Source: Gnetum montanum
Lineage: Eukaryota > Streptophyta > Gnetopsida > Gnetales > Gnetaceae
Assembly: GCA_015680685.1 (NCBI GenBank)
Contig: MNCI01008026.1
Span: 290,514-354,513, forward strand
Direction of reading: 5' to 3'
DNA: 64,000 bases
Of this stretch, positions 60,919 through 64,000 are shown one piece after another. The number at the start of each line of letters is the position of its first letter. Position 1 is the first letter of the stretch. The notes below the pieces were generated by a model. That model was given only the letters and a program-made list of their open reading frames with translations. It was not told where the DNA came from and made no database searches. Made by a program: the position numbers and the translations under genes.

Positions 60919-62974
60919 AAATGAAAACTCATCCTTGAGTGAAGAAGAGGAGGAACAAGTTCTTTGCAACACATATTGGGTAAGTATGAGATTATTGACT
61001 AACATTACAAATTGACTTAGAAAAAATAGATAAACTCTAAGTGCCTAAGGATACGAAATTACAATCTTTACAAAATTGGGTATTCATGAAAAGAGAAGTG
61101 AATACCTTGCATGTCACTGACATCCAACACCTCTTGGTAGTAGGAGAATCAGAGAGAGAGAAGAGATCTTTCAATCATGAACATTTCTCATTGTGTGGTA
61201 CTACTATGTTATCCTTAGTGAAGGTAGTTCCACTTCCAATCCATGCTTCCTACTACAATCACGACAAAGTCATGAATTAGTAAGCAATGTATAACACATA
61301 ACTATTAAATACCTTCTCTCATCAATGGTTACACTTAGCTAGGTTGTGATTGTGGTTGATTGGTTCCTTAAGTAGTATTACCGAGAAGGCCACAAATAGG
61401 GTTAATTAAATTAAGCGGTCCATTAAATTTGAAAAAGTGAAATATAAGGAAATATTTGAAGAGGTATAAGAATTCACAATAATAATAAAAAGAATTCACT
61501 AAAAAGTATTGTGAAGATGTGTATAATTGGATGTCATTAATGGGGTAAATAAAAGAGGATTTGATTGTAAAAATGTCTAAGGGTAAAGAACTTAACTAAC
61601 CCAACCAAAAGATATGCAAGTGGGTCCTCCCCAAAGCAGGCACATGTCTTTTTTCCCTTGCATAACTTCAAACCAAGAGTCCATGGGCTCCATGGATTAT
61701 TAATGTTATAGAAGGTTAAGTACAAAAACCTGGAAGAAACTAACTAAGAATTCTGACACATCAAACCAAGACATCAAATCAAGAACATGAAACTTGCAGT
61801 GAGGTGAGACATGGAAAGCATAGATGGATGAGAGAGAGTGGAATGGAGTTCCTAATTATGGTCACATGAAGTCCCTTGTGAATTTTGTGGTTAAATGACT
61901 TGATAGAATCCATCCTTAGTCCAGACCAAACCAACCACATTCAGTGACTTTACATTGACATTCTAAGACTAATCCATCCCCTGAGACAAAAGAGTGCTCC
62001 CATAGAACAACCACCATTCAAAATTAGAGAAGAAGTAGAAAGTAAGGAAGGGCCTTAGTTAGAGGAGACAAGTCCCATAACCAGTGCTTGTAGCCTGTTT
62101 ATTCTTTCTAAGGGATGTGTTTTGAATTTCCATTGTTTTTTTTCTTTTGAAATGGAAATCACACCATGCAAAGACATATGCATTTATTTGTCCAAGGGGT
62201 GTGCTTTGAATCCTCATCTTTTCTCTATTTTTTTTCTATTTTTCTTTCTTGATGAGAACCACACCATGTGAGGACGTATGCATTTATTTTGTCCAAGGGG
62301 TGTGCTTTGAATTCTCATCATTTTTTTTCTAATGAGAACCACACCATCCAATGACTTATTTAACTTCCTTTTATTGGATGACACAAAATAGTAAGAAACT
62401 CATAAAAACACACATGCATCCAAGTAAATAGAAAAGCACAAAGAATACCGAATCCCCTTAAAGCCACACCCTATTCAAACCCTTGAATCCTTTCTAATTC
62501 CAGAAACTACCAAAGTCACAGATTTATTAAAGTTTTATTAACAAAAAAGGGACTGCATGTTTCCAAAACAAGGAAAACCATAGAGTTTGTGGATGGGTGG
62601 ATGTTGTGGACTCACTTCCTGTTACATGAAAAGAAACCATGTCCTAATTATCCATAACAAAATTTAAAGCCATAAATCGAACACCAACAATCAAATAACA
62701 AAAATAGTACATACCACCATCAAGTACGCATTACCAATGTACCTGGCACTTATTAACAAAAAGTTAGAAAACCACATCAAATAAAAGAAAATATAAAAAA
62801 AGTATAAAATATTCCAAAAATAGCAAATGTACAAATGATCATGTAAAAAAATTAGAAAAGATTAATAACATAAAAACAAAAAGATGTAAAATAAAGAATA
62901 TGTAAAATAAAAAGTTGTGAAATGAAAATTGTGTAAAACAAAAAAGTTGAAACACTGAGGAGTTGCTTAAATGA
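60919..62974 (-). other. Element I 3' non-coding region
   Basis: No gene. On the minus strand: the pol tail end, A/T-rich stretch, a triplicated hairpin segment (annotated separately), then the shared block near 61670-61615 (TTTGGGGAGGACCCACTTGC). Small open frames on the plus strand are not supported. Confidence 0.6.
62105..62345 (-). repeat. Triplicated hairpin-forming segment in element I
   Basis: Three tandem units of roughly 70-100 bases, each with GGGTGTGCTTTGAAT, then a T-rich loop, then AATGAGAACCACACCAT. Parts of each unit are inverted complements. Elements A (about 19575-19635) and D (37728-37785) have one such unit. Confidence 0.65.
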
Positions 62975-64000
62975 TTAGCATGGTTGGCCATCTCCCCCAC
63001 AACTAAGTTGAAAGGAAGAGATCCAAAATATGAAGCGTGGTTGTCCATTTGATGGGGTTGTTGTTGTGTTGGCTGGCATATGCTCATGGAAAGGTTTAAT
63101 TTGTTGAATGTTGACTAGCTGTTTCTTGTTTGGGCTCTCAGGTTTATAAATCATCATGGCCCGAGAAGGTAAAGTCTCATAAATGATGTAAGGTCCTTCC
63201 CACAACATTCAGAACTTAGTTTGTTGAGGTATGTGTGTGGGGTTCTAGTAGAGAACCTTATCTTGCAGTTGAATTTTGACTTTTCTAATTTTCAAGTCAT
63301 GACAATTTTGGTTGTAGGCCTTGTGTAACTCATTAGATGATAAGGCTATTAATCAATTTCTTTCTAGTAAGTTGAGATTCATCAATTGTTCTTTTTGGGC
63401 TAGACTCAAGTCAAGGTCAAGGTCACAAGCTGTTGAAAGTGTACAGACTTCAAATTGAATAGGAAGTGTTGGTAGTTTACCGTATATAAGCTCATAGGGA
63501 GAGTAGCTTATAAGAAGTTTTCAAGTTGAGCAGTAGGCCTAGAGGGCATCATTGAGTTTTGTGCTCTAGTCCTTCCTATACTTACTAACAGTTCTTGTTA
63601 GTATCCTTGTGATTTCTCTATTGGTAACCTCAACTTAGCTATTAGCTTGGGGATGGTAAGGTGTTGTGAGTTTATATTCAAACCCCAAGCATTGCATGAG
63701 CTTCCAAAAAGTAGTGCCTATAAAATGAGTTCCATTATCAAAAATTAATGCACGTGGCATACCAAACCTATTTACAACATTTTGTTGTACAAACCGAGCA
63801 GCAATAGAGGATGTACAGTTGATGACGACTACTCTTTCTGCCCATTTCGTACAATAGTCAATAGCAACTATCATGTACGCCTTTCCATTTGACATGGCCA
63901 TGATGGGACCCATGAATTCAATGCCCCAAATTTTGAATGGTTCTAGTGGTTGAATCCATTGTTGAGGTTCCTCCAGTCAAGTAGTCATTCCACCATCTTT
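62975..64000 (-). pseudogene. Element I integrase, partial at window edge
   Basis: Minus strand: KIWGIEFMGP near 63925 (first catalytic Asp read as Glu), VAIDYCTKWAE, ALIFDNGTHF (second Asp, near 63755), TTPYHPQANS then a stop at 63635, EVTNREITRIL, YSPYELIYGKLPTLP, and the GPY/F module MLWEGPYIIYE at 63208-63176, then LVNIQQIKPFHEH. The tail ends FQLSCGGDGQPC. It is the best preserved GPY/F module in the window. The zinc-binding part is outside. Confidence 0.85.

Larger units (their letters stand above)
60054..64000 (-). mobile_element. Element I: gypsy element, 3' half only, runs off the window
   Basis: 3' LTR (60054-60905), polypurine tract, 3' non-coding region and integrase, all on the minus strand. 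The LTR outer end abuts the leader of H, so I is inserted in H. ACTAC (60049-60053) is the left half of a possible target duplication; the other half is outside the window. No accessory ORF is present. Confidence 0.85.

Noticed and set aside
61041-61280. Plus-strand open frame of 79 codons
   Set aside because: Antisense to the element I 3' non-coding region, with no motif or counterpart.

Overview
The window is nuclear DNA of a land plant. It holds one intron-containing gene of a plant-specific family, followed by more than 50 kb of nested, heavily mutated Ty3/gypsy LTR retrotransposons. The pol sequence, a DLG protease motif, a short gag zinc knuckle and a primer-binding site matching plant tRNA-Asp fit the Athila/Tat branch. 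Many old copies kept in place suggest a large, repeat-rich genome, perhaps a gymnosperm, but the sequence does not settle the species.

Layout. 1-9725: a short AT-rich repeat; one gene on the plus strand (CDS 1621-5394, three coding exons, four 87-residue tandem repeats in the product); then intergenic DNA with a cluster of tRNA-like (SINE-like) repeats at 7.6-9.2 kb. 9726-27340: element B (+), an old copy split inside gag by element A (11938-21598, +), which has two LTRs and a perfect 5-bp target duplication. Near 27.3-27.4 kb the 3' region of B meets, in inverted orientation, element H (-), whose PR and gag run from 27430 to 60053. H is split by element F (29494-59258, -). F is itself split by D (32769-39846, +) and by G (44124-56535, +). 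At 60054 the 3' LTR of element I (-) interrupts the leader of H, and I runs off the right edge. Insertion order from nesting: H, then F, then D and G; B before A; H before I.

How the parts relate. B, A and G keep gag-PR-RT-RNaseH-INT order, and I shows its integrase end. D and F have lost RT-RNaseH-INT and look non-autonomous. F and G share an extra long open region between pol and the 3' LTR: a coiled-coil-rich protein of about 890 codons, conserved at both ends, and preceded by a cluster of GATATC palindromes like those in the LTR U3. I do not recognise this protein. It, and the possible internal promoter before it, are the most interesting things here. All retroelement reading frames carry stops, many at CAG, CGA or TGG codons, as expected of methylcytosine decay. 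No element looks able to move on its own.
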